A stretch of DNA of 64,000 nucleotides from positions 83,899-147,898 of the forward strand of contig NZ_WQPN01000127.1 of the NCBI RefSeq assembly GCF_018785315.1, in the 5' to 3' direction. This document shows positions 33,269-42,800 of the stretch, piece by piece. This stretch comes from Clostridium sp. MCC353 (GTDB taxonomy: Bacteria > Bacillota > Clostridia > Lachnospirales > Lachnospiraceae). The position numbers and the translations under genes were made by a program. The notes under the pieces are model-generated. The model worked only from the letters and a program-made list of their open reading frames with translations. It ran no database searches and was not told the origin of the DNA. The first letter of the stretch is position 1, and each line of letters opens with the position of its first letter.

Positions 33269-35851
33269 TCACCCCTTCCGTGAAAAGCACTCGTCTTTAA
33301 CGCCTGCCTTTGCAGCATACATGGCCTCGCGGGCCCGGCGTATTATTTCATCCAATGGTTCCTCTGCATTCCAGAGCGCTGTGCCGGCAAAGCAGGACAC
33401 CGAATCCGGATCCACATAACGGCTCTCATAATAAGCCCGGCGAACAGCCGTTTCTTTTTTATGGGCGGCTTCCATGGATCTTATGTGGCGCATCACAACC
33501 AGAAATTCATCCCCGCCCAGCCGGACCAGCACATCGTCCACCCGGGTGTGGGCACGCAGAAGGGAGGCGAAGTGGAGGATCAAATGATCGCCCTCCACAT
33601 AGCCGTACTTCTCATTGAACTTTTTCAAGTCATCCAGTTCAAACAGATAAACAGCGGAGGAAGACTCATGCCGCAGTGATTCCGCTATAGTATACAGCCC
33701 CCGGCGGTTTAGCAGGCCGGTCATGGTATCTCTGCAGGCCTCATCCTGCAGGGACCGTATCCGCACCTGAAGGGTGTGGATGCTCATCGCCCGCAGGACC
33801 CGCCTGCGCAGCGCCTCCTGATTGTGGGGCTTAGCCGCATAGTCGGCAGCGCCAAGTTCCATGGCGCGGCGCTCCAGCTCCTGGTCCAGAGGCCCCGTGG
33901 CGATGCTCTGGACCTCCCAGGCGCCCCGCTCTTTCTGAATGCTCTCCAGGATCCGGAAGCCGTCCCCCGCGGGCAGTGTAAGGCTTAAAAGCACCGCCGC
34001 CGTCTCGGATTGTTGATTTCCAAGCGCCTTGAGGGCTTCCTCATAGCCGGCGGCCTCCAGCACTTCGAAGCAGTCGGAGAAGGTCTCACGCACTTGGGCG
34101 CGGTAGTCCGCGTCCTCGTCGCAGACCAGCAGGATATTGTCCGTTTGCCCGCCGGGACTGCTGGACGGACAGGGAGGCGTGGAGACTGCGGCCGGCTGGG
34201 CAGTCAATATCTCCTCGAAATTACCGATGGGCATGGGCTTGGCAAAATAGTAGCCCTGGGCGTAGTCGCACCCATCGTTTTGAAGCCGCTCCAGCTGCTC
34301 CCGGGTTTCCACGCCCTCCGCCACCACGCTCAATTTCATCCAACGGGCCAGGTCTACGATAAAGCGCAGGATGCCCTGGCCGGTGGGTCTCGTAATCTCA
34401 GTCTGGATAAACTTCATATCCAGCTTCAGTACATCGATAGGCATTTCTGTGAGCATATTCAGCGAAGAATAGCCGCTGCCAAAATCATCCATCTCAATGA
34501 CAAAGCCCAGCCTGCGCAGAGCGCCCAGGGTTTCGATGAGCTGTCTTGAGGTATCCGTGTACGCGCTCTCCGTGATCTCCAGGTGCAGACGGGAGGGGGA
34601 AAGTCCGTGCTGCTGTACGATCTCCGTGAGAAGAGACACCAGATTTGTGTTATATATATCCATCCGGGAGACGTTGACGGAAATGTTAACGCTGGGATAC
34701 CCCTTCTTATCCCATGCCTGCATCAGTGCGCAGACCCGCTCCCAGACATATTGGTCCAGTTTGGTGATAAAGCCGTTGCGCTCAAAGATGGGGATGAACT
34801 CCGCAGGTGGCTGCAGGCCCCATTCCGGATGATTCCAGCGCACCAGCGCCTCAGCACCCGCCAGCCGGCCATCCCGAATCTGATACTTGGGCTGCAGGTA
34901 AACCTCAAACTGTCCCGTGGATAAGGCTGTTTCCATTCCGTCCGTGATGGCCTGCCGGCGCAGCAGCGTGCCCCGCAGCTTGTCGTCGTAGAGGGCAAAG
35001 TGCTTGCCATACTTTCCCTTAATGCTATGTGCCGCCAGCAGCGCCCGGTCACACATCTGCTCAACGGAGACATCCCGGTCCTCCACCGTGTAGATGCCGT
35101 ATTTCATGATCACGTTCTGATTGCCGAAGCCGCTGTTGATCCAATTGTCGGACTGGGTAAACATCTCGTCCGCATAGTCCTCGCGGTGCTCCAGAAGACA
35201 GGCGAACTGGTCCGCGCTCAGGCGGCCGCATATCCCGTGATCCCCCAGCCGCTGGGTGCAGAGCTTGGCTACCTGCCGCAGCAGGCGGTCGCCCGCAGCC
35301 ATGCCGAAGGTATCGTTGATCAGTTTGAAGTCCTCAATGTCGGAACAAAGGATATCATATTTCACATCCGGATTCCGAAACAGGATGTCCCTGGCCTGCT
35401 GGCAGAAATATTCCTTGCTGTACACCCTGGTGACCCGGTCATACTGGATCTGATGAATGAGGGCGGAGGTCTCCCGCAGGCGGATAATGCCGGCCGCCCG
35501 GTGTAAAATAACCTGGGCCCGGTAGGGCTTGGTGATGAAGTCCGTGGCTCCGTTGGAAAGCGCGGCCACCTCATCCGTCTCACTGTTGTTGGATGTTGTG
35601 ACAATGACCGGGATGGAATTCAGCCTGTGATCTGCTTTTAGATGTTTCAAAAAGGCGTAGCCATCCATGACCGGCATGACAATATCCAACAGGATCAGTG
35701 AGATTCCCTCTCTGTATTTCTCCAGCAGCGACAGGGCCTGCACCCCGTTTTCCGCTTCCAGAACCGTATATTGGGGAGACAGGATGGCGCACAGTGCCGC
35801 CCGATTGATTTCATTGTCTTCAACCACTAAAATTTTTCTCTCTAATAACAT
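33269..35851 (-). CDS. REC-GGDEF-EAL-REC-GGDEF dual c-di-GMP protein
   Basis: This 860-residue cytosolic protein has five domains. Receiver 1 is complete (D56, T85/T86, K108). GGDEF 1 is degenerate (SADQF at 212-216) and cannot cyclise GTP. The EAL domain keeps its key residues (EAL 334-336, EITES, DDFGSGYSS, KLD, AEGVET, AQGY), so c-di-GMP hydrolysis is expected. Receiver 2 has Ser where the phosphorylated Asp should be (LLSLTLP), a pseudoreceiver. GGDEF 2 is intact (779-783) with an RxxD site (RVDD) five residues before it. One protein could thus both make and break c-di-GMP, with only receiver 1 phosphorylated. It is the first gene of the operon. Its ribosome binding site is weak (AAAGGA about 13 bases away). 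Confidence 0.92.
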   Translation of the reverse strand: MLLERKILVVEDNEINRAALCAILSPQYTVLEAENGVQALSLLEKYREGISLILLDIVMPVMDGYAFLKHLKADHRLNSIPVIVTTSNNSETDEVAALSNGATDFITKPYRAQVILHRAAGIIRLRETSALIHQIQYDRVTRVYSKEYFCQQARDILFRNPDVKYDILCSDIEDFKLINDTFGMAAGDRLLRQVAKLCTQRLGDHGICGRLSADQFACLLEHREDYADEMFTQSDNWINSGFGNQNVIMKYGIYTVEDRDVSVEQMCDRALLAAHSIKGKYGKHFALYDDKLRGTLLRRQAITDGMETALSTGQFEVYLQPKYQIRDGRLAGAEALVRWNHPEWGLQPPAEFIPIFERNGFITKLDQYVWERVCALMQAWDKKGYPSVNISVNVSRMDIYNTNLVSLLTEIVQQHGLSPSRLHLEITESAYTDTSRQLIETLGALRRLGFVIEMDDFGSGYSSLNMLTEMPIDVLKLDMKFIQTEITRPTGQGILRFIVDLARWMKLSVVAEGVETREQLERLQNDGCDYAQGYYFAKPMPIGNFEEILTAQPAAVSTPPCPSSSPGGQTDNILLVCDEDADYRAQVRETFSDCFEVLEAAGYEEALKALGNQQSETAAVLLSLTLPAGDGFRILESIQKERGAWEVQSIATGPLDQELERRAMELGAADYAAKPHNQEALRRRVLRAMSIHTLQVRIRSLQDEACRDTMTGLLNRRGLYTIAESLRHESSSAVYLFELDDLKKFNEKYGYVEGDHLILHFASLLRAHTRVDDVLVRLGGDEFLVVMRHIRSMEAAHKKETAVRRAYYESRYVDPDSVSCFAGTALWNAEEPLDEIIRRAREAMYAAKAGVKDECFSRKG

Positions 35852-35910
35852 GATTCACACTCAATCCTTTAGATAATCTACTTGATAATAGGTATATCAT
35901 TTCAATTGCA

Positions 35911-35943
35911 AATGACACATATTTGTCATTTTAAATGACAAAT
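35911..35943. promoter_or_regulatory. Operator-like near-palindromes downstream of the minus promoter
   Basis: TGTCATTTTAAATGACA (35925-35941, TTTGTC...GACAAA arms at 35922-35943) is a near-perfect palindrome. AATGACA and TTGTCATT (35911-35930) overlap it as a second inverted pair. It lies about 20-40 bases after the predicted start of the minus-strand operon, a position suited to repression. Confidence 0.7.
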
Positions 35944-35969
35944 ATTGGATAACAAAACTCTTGTACTAT

Positions 35970-35998
35970 AGAATACTTCTTTTTTAAGCAAATTTCAA
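35970..35998 (-). promoter_or_regulatory. Promoter of the five-gene signalling operon
   Basis: On the minus strand TTGAAA (35993-35998) and TATTCT (35970-35975) are 17 bases apart. The predicted start is near 35963. Confidence 0.6.
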
Positions 35999-36030
35999 GG
36001 GATTATATACAATTGACAATGATATTTAAG

Positions 36031-36050
36031 TGTCATTTTAAATGACAAAT
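36031..36050. promoter_or_regulatory. Second copy of the operator-like palindrome
   Basis: TGTCATTTTAAATGACA (36031-36047) followed by AAT repeats the site at 35925 exactly over 17 bases and beyond. It ends 14 bases before the -35 box of the plus-strand regulator and lies about 75 bases upstream of the minus-strand start, a position suited to activation. Confidence 0.75.
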
Positions 36051-36063
36051 AATATGGATTTTG

Positions 36064-36092
36064 TTGCAAACTTACTGGCTTTACGGTATACT
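36064..36092 (+). promoter_or_regulatory. Promoter of the divergent regulator gene
   Basis: TTGCAA (36064-36069) and TATACT (36087-36092) are 17 bases apart, 25 bases before the start codon. Confidence 0.75.
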
Positions 36093-36117
36093 GGTATAAA
36101 AAAAGGAGGATCAGACT

Positions 36118-37620
36118 GTGCAGTTCTATGAAAAACTGATTTTTGTTATGAATTTGACTCAAACGACGAACCGGGAGCTGGCCCAGGCCGCGCAGGTAGA
36201 CCCCTCCATCATCAGCCGTTTCCGCAGTGGGAAGAGAGGGCTCCCGCGCAATCTGGAGCCGCTGCGCAGCATGGCGGATTTCCTTGCCGAACGCTGTACT
36301 GGCGAATACCAGAGAAGGGCTCTTTCAGAGATGGCGGGGGTCAGGCGGGTCCTCATGGACAAGCAGGATCAGCTGTCAGAGTTTTTATTTTACTGGCTGT
36401 GCGGTGACGCGGATGAGGTGGACCGTTTCATGCACAGCTTTGAATCGCTGACCATTAAGGGAGGGGCGTCCAACTCCACCCTGGAGGCCGCAACAATCAG
36501 CAGAAAAGGGAATTTTATTCATTTTGGAAATGAGGGAAAGCGTGCCGCGGTGCGTTCCATGTACCAACACCTGCTGGCCCGGCAGGAGCCGGGCACAATC
36601 TGCATTCTTGCAGATGAGACCGATGACTGGCTGATGGAAGATTATGATTTTACTTCCCAAATGCAGGCCTGGCTGCTGGACTGTATCCGGCAGGGCTTTC
36701 AAATCTGCCACATCATACCGCCGATCTACTCGGGCGATCAGATTCTGGAATCCCTGGCCCGCTGGATCCCGCTCTATATGACCGGCAAGGTAAAAGCCTA
36801 CTATTATCCTCATATTCGCGACCGCCTTTACCGGCACACCATCATCATGATGCCCGGACAAATCGCAATTGCGTCACATTCCATGGCGGGCGAGCCTACC
36901 AGCTACGCTACAATGCTGTCCACAGACCCAGGGGTGCTCCGGGCGACGGAAACGGAGTTTCAGGCATACCTTGCCCTGTGCCGGCCTATGTTGAACACCT
37001 ACTCGGAACCCCAAAAGCTGTTCCAGTGCTTTATGAAATTTATATCCCCCCAGGGTTTCCGCATTCAAAAGCTGATCTCCTTGTCCGCAGTGACCGCGCC
37101 CTTTGAACTTGTCGCGGATTCCATAGAAAAAAGAGAAGACCCCGAACAGAAGCGCCTGGGCGAACTTTATCTCCAGGAGATGAAGCGGCTGGAACAGGAG
37201 CAGGACCAGTACAATCTGATCGATATCGTTCACCTGGCCAGCGCAGACCAGGTCCGTGCCGGCACAGTGCCCATCACCGCCACCTGCTGGTCGGTCGGCG
37301 CCCTTTACTACACCCCAAAGACCTATACCCTGCACTTGAAGAAGATTCTGCATATTATGGACACTCATGAAAATTATCACTTTGTCCCCCTGGAAGGGCC
37401 TGTTGAACAGGAGAGCGCCCTTATGGTCAAGGAAAATCACAGAGCTCTTCTGGTGCATACGTCTGAGCCTTTCACTGTCTTTGAGATCTCCCAGCCTGAG
37501 ATTGTGGCCCTATACCGGGAGTACCTGCTTCGCCTGGCGGAGAAAGTGGGCTTCACCGGTATCCACCGTACGAAGATTAAGTCCAGGCTCCGGGAACTGA
37601 TCCGGGAGCTGGAAGCGTGA
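36118..37620 (+). CDS. HTH-type regulator with a large unrecognised C-terminal domain
   Basis: This 500-residue cytosolic protein begins with an XRE-like helix-turn-helix (about 1-65): TNRELAQAAQVDPSIISRFRSGKRG has the repressor-type turn, followed by LRSMADFLAER. The remaining 430 residues match no domain I know; they contain no membrane segment or clear catalytic motif. The start is GTG, chosen because AAAGGAGGA lies seven bases upstream. It is transcribed away from the signalling operon and shares its GC-rich base use, so it is the probable controller of the operon and of itself through the two palindromes between them. Confidence 0.8.
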   Translation: MQFYEKLIFVMNLTQTTNRELAQAAQVDPSIISRFRSGKRGLPRNLEPLRSMADFLAERCTGEYQRRALSEMAGVRRVLMDKQDQLSEFLFYWLCGDADEVDRFMHSFESLTIKGGASNSTLEAATISRKGNFIHFGNEGKRAAVRSMYQHLLARQEPGTICILADETDDWLMEDYDFTSQMQAWLLDCIRQGFQICHIIPPIYSGDQILESLARWIPLYMTGKVKAYYYPHIRDRLYRHTIIMMPGQIAIASHSMAGEPTSYATMLSTDPGVLRATETEFQAYLALCRPMLNTYSEPQKLFQCFMKFISPQGFRIQKLISLSAVTAPFELVADSIEKREDPEQKRLGELYLQEMKRLEQEQDQYNLIDIVHLASADQVRAGTVPITATCWSVGALYYTPKTYTLHLKKILHIMDTHENYHFVPLEGPVEQESALMVKENHRALLVHTSEPFTVFEISQPEIVALYREYLLRLAEKVGFTGIHRTKIKSRLRELIRELEA

Positions 37621-37646
37621 ACCGAATAAGAGAACAATAATAACTA

Positions 37647-37679
37647 ATTTAGCAGTGTGGTGATACCATGCTGCTAAAT
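37647..37679 (+). terminator. Hairpin after the regulator gene
   Basis: ATTTAGCAG (37647-37655) pairs with CTGCTAAAT (37671-37679), and TGGT/ACCA forms inside. Only a short TTTT follows a few bases later, so termination may be weak. The rest of the gap to 37817 shows nothing clear. Confidence 0.5.
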
Positions 37680-37817
37680 GTCGTTTTGGGGGATGAAAGA
37701 GGCCCGTTTGCAGGACAAAACGGCATAATGGAGACAGCTGCCAGAACGGAATCAGGATGCAGTAAAAGAGTGAATGTGTAACAGTTGATAAATTATAAAA
37801 AACTTCACTCATTACTA

Positions 37818-37880
37818 TTGACAGATTTAATTACCTGATATAATATAGTCCATATAAATTACTATTAATCATTTGGACTA
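37818..37880 (+). promoter_or_regulatory. Promoter and possible operator of the MarR-RND operon
   Basis: A perfect TTGACA (37818-37823) and a perfect TATAAT with TGA extension (37839-37844) are 15 bases apart. TAGTCCA (37846-37852) and TGGACTA (37874-37880) form an inverted pair across the start region and just before the ribosome binding site. This fits a self-repressing MarR site. Confidence 0.6.
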
Positions 37881-37894
37881 ATAAGGAGATGCAA

Positions 37895-38362
37895 ATGAAC
37901 AGAAAGTTATTATTGGAAAGATGGACATCAATTGAGAAGATAATGAATGAATACGCGCAAGTTGCGGGATTGACATCTATGGGGTTGACTGTGCTGGGAA
38001 TTATTTACGGAATCCCCCAGGGATGTACGCAAAAACAAATCTGTGAGCGAAGTCATTACAACAAGCAAACCGTCAATATGATCATAAAATCCCTTTGGGA
38101 GCAAGGATATGTGGAGCTCACGGAAATGAAGGAGGACCGTAGGAATAAGCAGGTGAAATTAAGCGCTGACGGGAAAGAATATGCAGATAAAGTGATTGGT
38201 TTTATGCTGGAGGCAGAGATGAGCCCCTGGGAAAAATTAACTGAGAATCAGCAGAAACTGTTGATGGAATTTGGAGATGCTTATGAGCAAGGCTATCAGA
38301 AGGCAATTGCCGCGCTGAAGCGTGCTCTGAATAAAGAGGAAAAGAGGAGTCAGGTTGAATAG
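37895..38362 (+). CDS. MarR-family transcriptional regulator
   Basis: This 155-residue regulator has the MarR winged helix: a dimer helix at the start, recognition region TQKQICERSHYNKQTVNMIIKSLWEQGYVEL, and the wing EDRRNKQVKLSADGKEYA. MarR proteins usually repress efflux genes and release DNA when a drug or metabolite binds. AAGGAG lies six bases before the ATG at 37895; the ATG at 37889 touches it and is rejected. It opens a cluster with the KTR protein and an RND pump, so it probably controls that pump. Confidence 0.9.
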   Translation: MNRKLLLERWTSIEKIMNEYAQVAGLTSMGLTVLGIIYGIPQGCTQKQICERSHYNKQTVNMIIKSLWEQGYVELTEMKEDRRNKQVKLSADGKEYADKVIGFMLEAEMSPWEKLTENQQKLLMEFGDAYEQGYQKAIAALKRALNKEEKRSQVE

Positions 38363-38543
38363 CGAGAATTGGATTTTTTGTCCTGTTTGTAAAAACAAAA
38401 CAAGAATGCAGGTAAGAGAAGATACTGTACTGATAAATTTTCCATTGTTTTGCCCGAAATGCAGACAGGAAACTTTGATTAGTGTTATGGATTTAAAATT
38501 GACCGTTCATAAAGAGCCAGACGCCAAGACGCAGAGCCAATGA
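38355..38543 (+). CDS. Cysteine-rich KTR domain protein
   Basis: This 62-residue protein matches the Cysteine-rich KTR family of Clostridia: WIFCPVCKNKTRMQVREDT, then NFPLFCPKCRQETLI. The two CPxC pairs look like a zinc ribbon. Function is not established; these proteins often sit beside small regulators. The start is TTG with AGGAGTCAGG upstream, and it overlaps the end of the MarR gene by eight bases, so the two are co-translated. The stop codon lies inside the following terminator stem. Confidence 0.8.
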   Translation: MNSENWIFCPVCKNKTRMQVREDTVLINFPLFCPKCRQETLISVMDLKLTVHKEPDAKTQSQ

Positions 38544-38578
38544 AGTATGAAGTACTTCACTGGCTCTTATTTATTTTA
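38533..38578 (+). terminator. Terminator between the KTR and RND genes
   Basis: AGAGCCA/TGGCTCT and TGAAGTA/TACTTCA form a 14-pair stem with one mismatch, followed by TATTTATTTT. Because it stands between the regulator pair and the pump genes, pump expression needs readthrough or its own promoter, which was not clearly found. Confidence 0.75.
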
Positions 38579-38692
38579 AGGGAACTATGTCGCTGAAACG
38601 ACCCGCCGCAGGCAGAGAATGCCATAGGCAGGATTCTATTATAAAAGCCGGGTAGTAAAAATTATTTATTATTAAATAGAGGAGTGAAAGAA

Positions 38693-39808
38693 ATGAAACA
38701 TAAAGGAACAAAGATTTTTCTGACAGTATTAGCACTTGTACTGATTGGAGCAGGAACAACTATTTTTATGCGGAAGAAGCCTGTGGAGCAATACGAAGTC
38801 CGTCCTACCGTCACAATCGATAAGCCTAAAACAGGAAATATTGTTCTATATACAGATATGGTGGGATTTGTGGAGCCGGAGACCAGTGTTTCCGTACAGC
38901 CTAGAATAGGCGGTCAGGTATTGGAGGTCTATGTTCAGTCAGGAGAATGGGTGGAAGCGGGCCAGCCGCTTATTAAAATCGATTCAGATGACCTTACTAC
39001 TTTAAAGCTTCAGATGGACGGGGCTGCCGTTTCCGTAAAAGACACAGCCAATAACGCTGCGCGTATCCGCGTTTTATTTGGGGCGGGGTATGTATCGCAG
39101 CAGGAAATGGAACAGGCGGAGAGTGCGGAAAAAAGTGCCAGAATTGCCTATGAGACGGCCAAAAACCAGTACGAACTGCAAATGTCGTATACCACAGTGA
39201 AAGCACCCATCAGCGGAATAATCGAATCCAGGACAGTGGAACCCTTTGAGCAAATCGATCCCTCAAGGGTAATCTGTGTCATATCGGGAACGGATGAACT
39301 TCAGGTGAAATTCGGTGTTACAGGCCGGATATTAGAAAACCTGTCGTTAAATGACAGCATTACCATAGAGAAAAATGGAGAAACATATGAAGGATATGTT
39401 ACGGAAATCAGCACCATGGTGAACGCATCCTCCGGACTATACGATGTAAAGGCACGGCTTCCCAGAACAGAAGGTTTGACAAATGGAACGAGGATTAAAC
39501 TGACAACAGTGATGAGCCGGGCAGAAAACGTGCTTACCGTTCCTGTCGATATCGTAGATTATGACAATGGAGTTCCATTTGTATATTGCTATCAGGATGG
39601 TGCTGCCAGCAAGACGGAGATAGAGGCAGGAATCTATGATTCTGAGCGGATGGAAGTGAAATACGGCCTGACAGGTGACAGCCGGATTATTACCAGCTGG
39701 AGCAATGAACTGCTGGATAGACAGGAGGTTTTGTTAGATCAGGAAGGTCAGAGCGATAAACGCTTGCAGGAAGATGTGCTGGATAGGCAGGTGAGCAGAA
39801 ATGATTAA
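38693..39808 (+). CDS. RND efflux membrane-fusion (adaptor) protein
   Basis: This 371-residue HlyD/AcrA-type protein has one N-terminal membrane anchor (about 9-28), a split lipoyl-like domain (GQVLEVYVQSGEWVEAGQPLIKID and YTTVKAPISGIIESRTVEP), a short helical hairpin, and a beta-barrel and membrane-proximal part. In a monoderm cell it links the pump to the outside rather than to an outer-membrane channel. The ATG at 38693 is eight bases after AGAGGAG; a GTG at 38684 is rejected. Its last eight bases overlap the pump gene. Confidence 0.9.
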   Translation: MKHKGTKIFLTVLALVLIGAGTTIFMRKKPVEQYEVRPTVTIDKPKTGNIVLYTDMVGFVEPETSVSVQPRIGGQVLEVYVQSGEWVEAGQPLIKIDSDDLTTLKLQMDGAAVSVKDTANNAARIRVLFGAGYVSQQEMEQAESAEKSARIAYETAKNQYELQMSYTTVKAPISGIIESRTVEPFEQIDPSRVICVISGTDELQVKFGVTGRILENLSLNDSITIEKNGETYEGYVTEISTMVNASSGLYDVKARLPRTEGLTNGTRIKLTTVMSRAENVLTVPVDIVDYDNGVPFVYCYQDGAASKTEIEAGIYDSERMEVKYGLTGDSRIITSWSNELLDRQEVLLDQEGQSDKRLQEDVLDRQVSRND

Positions 39809-42800
39809 TTTGACCAAATATGCGCTTCGCAAACCAATCACCATTATACTGTGCCTGCTTACCATCGCCTATTTTGGTATCACTTCCCTTATGGGAACAA
39901 AGATTGAACTGCAGCCTGAGATGAAACTGCCTCTCTTGGTAGTCTCGACTCCCTATCCGGGAGCCGCTTCGGGAGATGTGAATGACTTGGTAATCCGGAA
40001 ACAGGAGGATGCTATTTCGTCATTAGACGGTGTTAAATCCGTTAACACAACTGCTCAGGAGAATGCCGGAATCATCATTATTCAATACCAATTTGGAACG
40101 AATATGGATACAGCTTATATTAATTTAAAAAAGGCCATCGATGGTGTAAAAGGACAATTGCCTGAAAAAACAAGGGAATCCAGTATTCTGGCGCTGGATT
40201 TTAATGCGGAGCCTGTGGTAACCCTTGCCATAAGCGGCAATGCACAAGGGAATCTGTATACATATGTGGAAAAAAAACTGGTTCCGGAATTTCAGAAACT
40301 TAGCGCTGTAGGGGAGGTATCCATATCAGGCGGACAGAAAGCATATACCCGGATTGAGGTGAAACCGGAGAAAATGGAGCAATATCATCTGGATATGTCT
40401 TTTTTGGCACAGCTTGTGGGCAGCGCTGATTTTTCGGCTCCGGCTGGCAGCGTTGAGGTAGGAAACCGTGACTTCAGTGTCAGCGCAGCAAATGATTATA
40501 AGAACACGGAGAGTTTAAAATCCATAGTTATTCCTCTCCCCAGCGGGGAAACCATCCATTTGTCGGATGTTGCAACGGTTTATGAGGCACTGGAAGATCC
40601 TAATTCCATAGGCCGGTACAATGGTGAGAATGTTATATCTGTAGAAATTAAAAAAGTGCAGAATGCCACTGCTATTGATGTTTCCAACCAGGTGATGGCT
40701 CAGATTGAGATGATGAAGACTGGTATGCCTGGCATTCAGATAGACATTGTAAATGATTCCAGCATCATTATCCTGGATGCTCTGAATGATGTAATTACCA
40801 CGCTGGTTATCGCCATTATCCTGTCCATGCTGATTCTGTGGCTGTTTTATGGCGATATTAAGGCTTCCGTCATAGTTGGTACCTCTATTCCCATATCGGT
40901 TGTACTGGCGCTCATTGCAATGAGTGCGATGGATTTTTCCTTAAACCAAATCTCCATGATATCCCTTGTTCTGGGCGTGGGAATGATGGTGGATAACTCT
41001 ATAAATATTCTGGATGGCTGTTTCAGAGCCAGAGAAAAGCTGGACTTTTATGAGGCGGCCGTAGAAGGAAGCCGGACCATGCTGGGCTCTATTATTGGCG
41101 GAACTGCTACAACCTGCGTGGTATTTCTGCCCTTGGCTCTTTTAGACGGCATATCGGGACAGATGTTTAAGCAGCTGGGGTTTATTATAGTGTTTTGTTT
41201 GGTTGCCTCCTTGTTTTCAGCAGTCATTATTGTTCCTTTATGCTACTTAAAATGGCAGCCGGTAGAAAAGGCTAAAGCTCCGGCTAACGGAATGATTAAA
41301 TTCCTGCAGGCAGGATACAGAAAATATATGCCGTCCATCATTACGAGAAAAAAAATGGTATTTGGGCTGAGCCTGGGATTGCTGGCGTTCTCTTTTTTTG
41401 TGGCGTCAAAGCTTAATGTAAATATGATGGCCAGTATTGATGAAGGCATTGTTGATATGACGGTCAAAGTAAAACCAGGGCTCAAGGTGGACGCTGTTAA
41501 TCAAGTGGTAAAGGGACTGGAAGATATGGTAATGTCTGAGGAAGATGTAGATCACTATCTTCTGACCTTTGGCTCCAGCGGACTGAACACTTATGGCGGC
41601 ATTGGTGAAGTGAAGATTAGGGCATATCTGAAAGAAGAAGGTGGTCTGTCAACCGATGAGATGGTGAATAAATGGAGAAAGGATACCCAGTATTATAAAA
41701 ACTGTTCCATTAAAATTGAACAAGGATCGACTATGGGAGGAGTGAGCTCAGAAGATGAGATTACAGTCAATCTTCAGGGCACGGATTATGATGTTCTGAA
41801 GGCTGCCGCTAAAGAGTTGACAGCCGGGCTGCGTGGACGCACAGATGTCATGCAGGTACATTCCTCTGTTGAAAATGCGGTTTCTATTATCAAGGTAGAT
41901 ATTGATCCCATAAAAGCCCAGACTGAAAAAATGACGTCTTCCCAAATTGGCGCGGAAATTTATAACAATTTAAGTGGAATAAAAGCCACCACAATTCGAA
42001 TGAACGGCGATGAGGCCGACGTCATAGTAGAATATGATCCGGAACAGTATAATACGGTCGATAAGCTTCAGGGAATGAGAATCCGCACTGCTTCAGGCGC
42101 GTCGCTGCCATTGGAAGATTTAGGTGAGATACGTTACGAGGATTCACCTGCCCAGATTGAGCGCAACAACAAGCAGTATCAGGTGGCAATTACCATGTCT
42201 CCGCAGGCAGGGGCTGAGAGGACAGCCAAAAAGAGTATCAGCCAATTTGTAAGCGAATGGAAGCTGCCTCCGGGCGTATATCCTGCTGCCAGCTCAGGAG
42301 ATCAGGATATGATGGAGGAAATGAGTGCCTTGGGAAGGGCTTTGATCACAGGAGTTTTTCTTGTATTTATTGTTATGGCCATACAGTTTCAGGCTCCAAA
42401 ATACTCACTTATGGTTATGAGCACCATTCCATTTGCCCTGATTGGTTCTTTCGGCCTTTTGTTTTTGGCAGACAGCCCGATCAGCATGACTTCCATGGTG
42501 GGCTTTCTGATGCTGGTGGGAACGGTTGTAAATAATGGGATTTTATATGTAGAGACGGTTCAGCAGTTATTAGAGGAGATGCCTCTCCTGGATGCGCTGG
42601 TAGAAGCGGGAGCAATCCGCATGCGTCCTATTTTTATGACAACGCTTACAACGGTTATCGCCATGATGCCCAGTGCCCTCGCCTTTGGGAAATCAGGTAA
42701 AATGATGCAGGATCTTTCGCTGGTCAACGTGGGTGGGATTCTGGCATCCACTGCACTAACACTGGTCCTTCTGCCGACCTATTATCTGGTAGTACACAAT

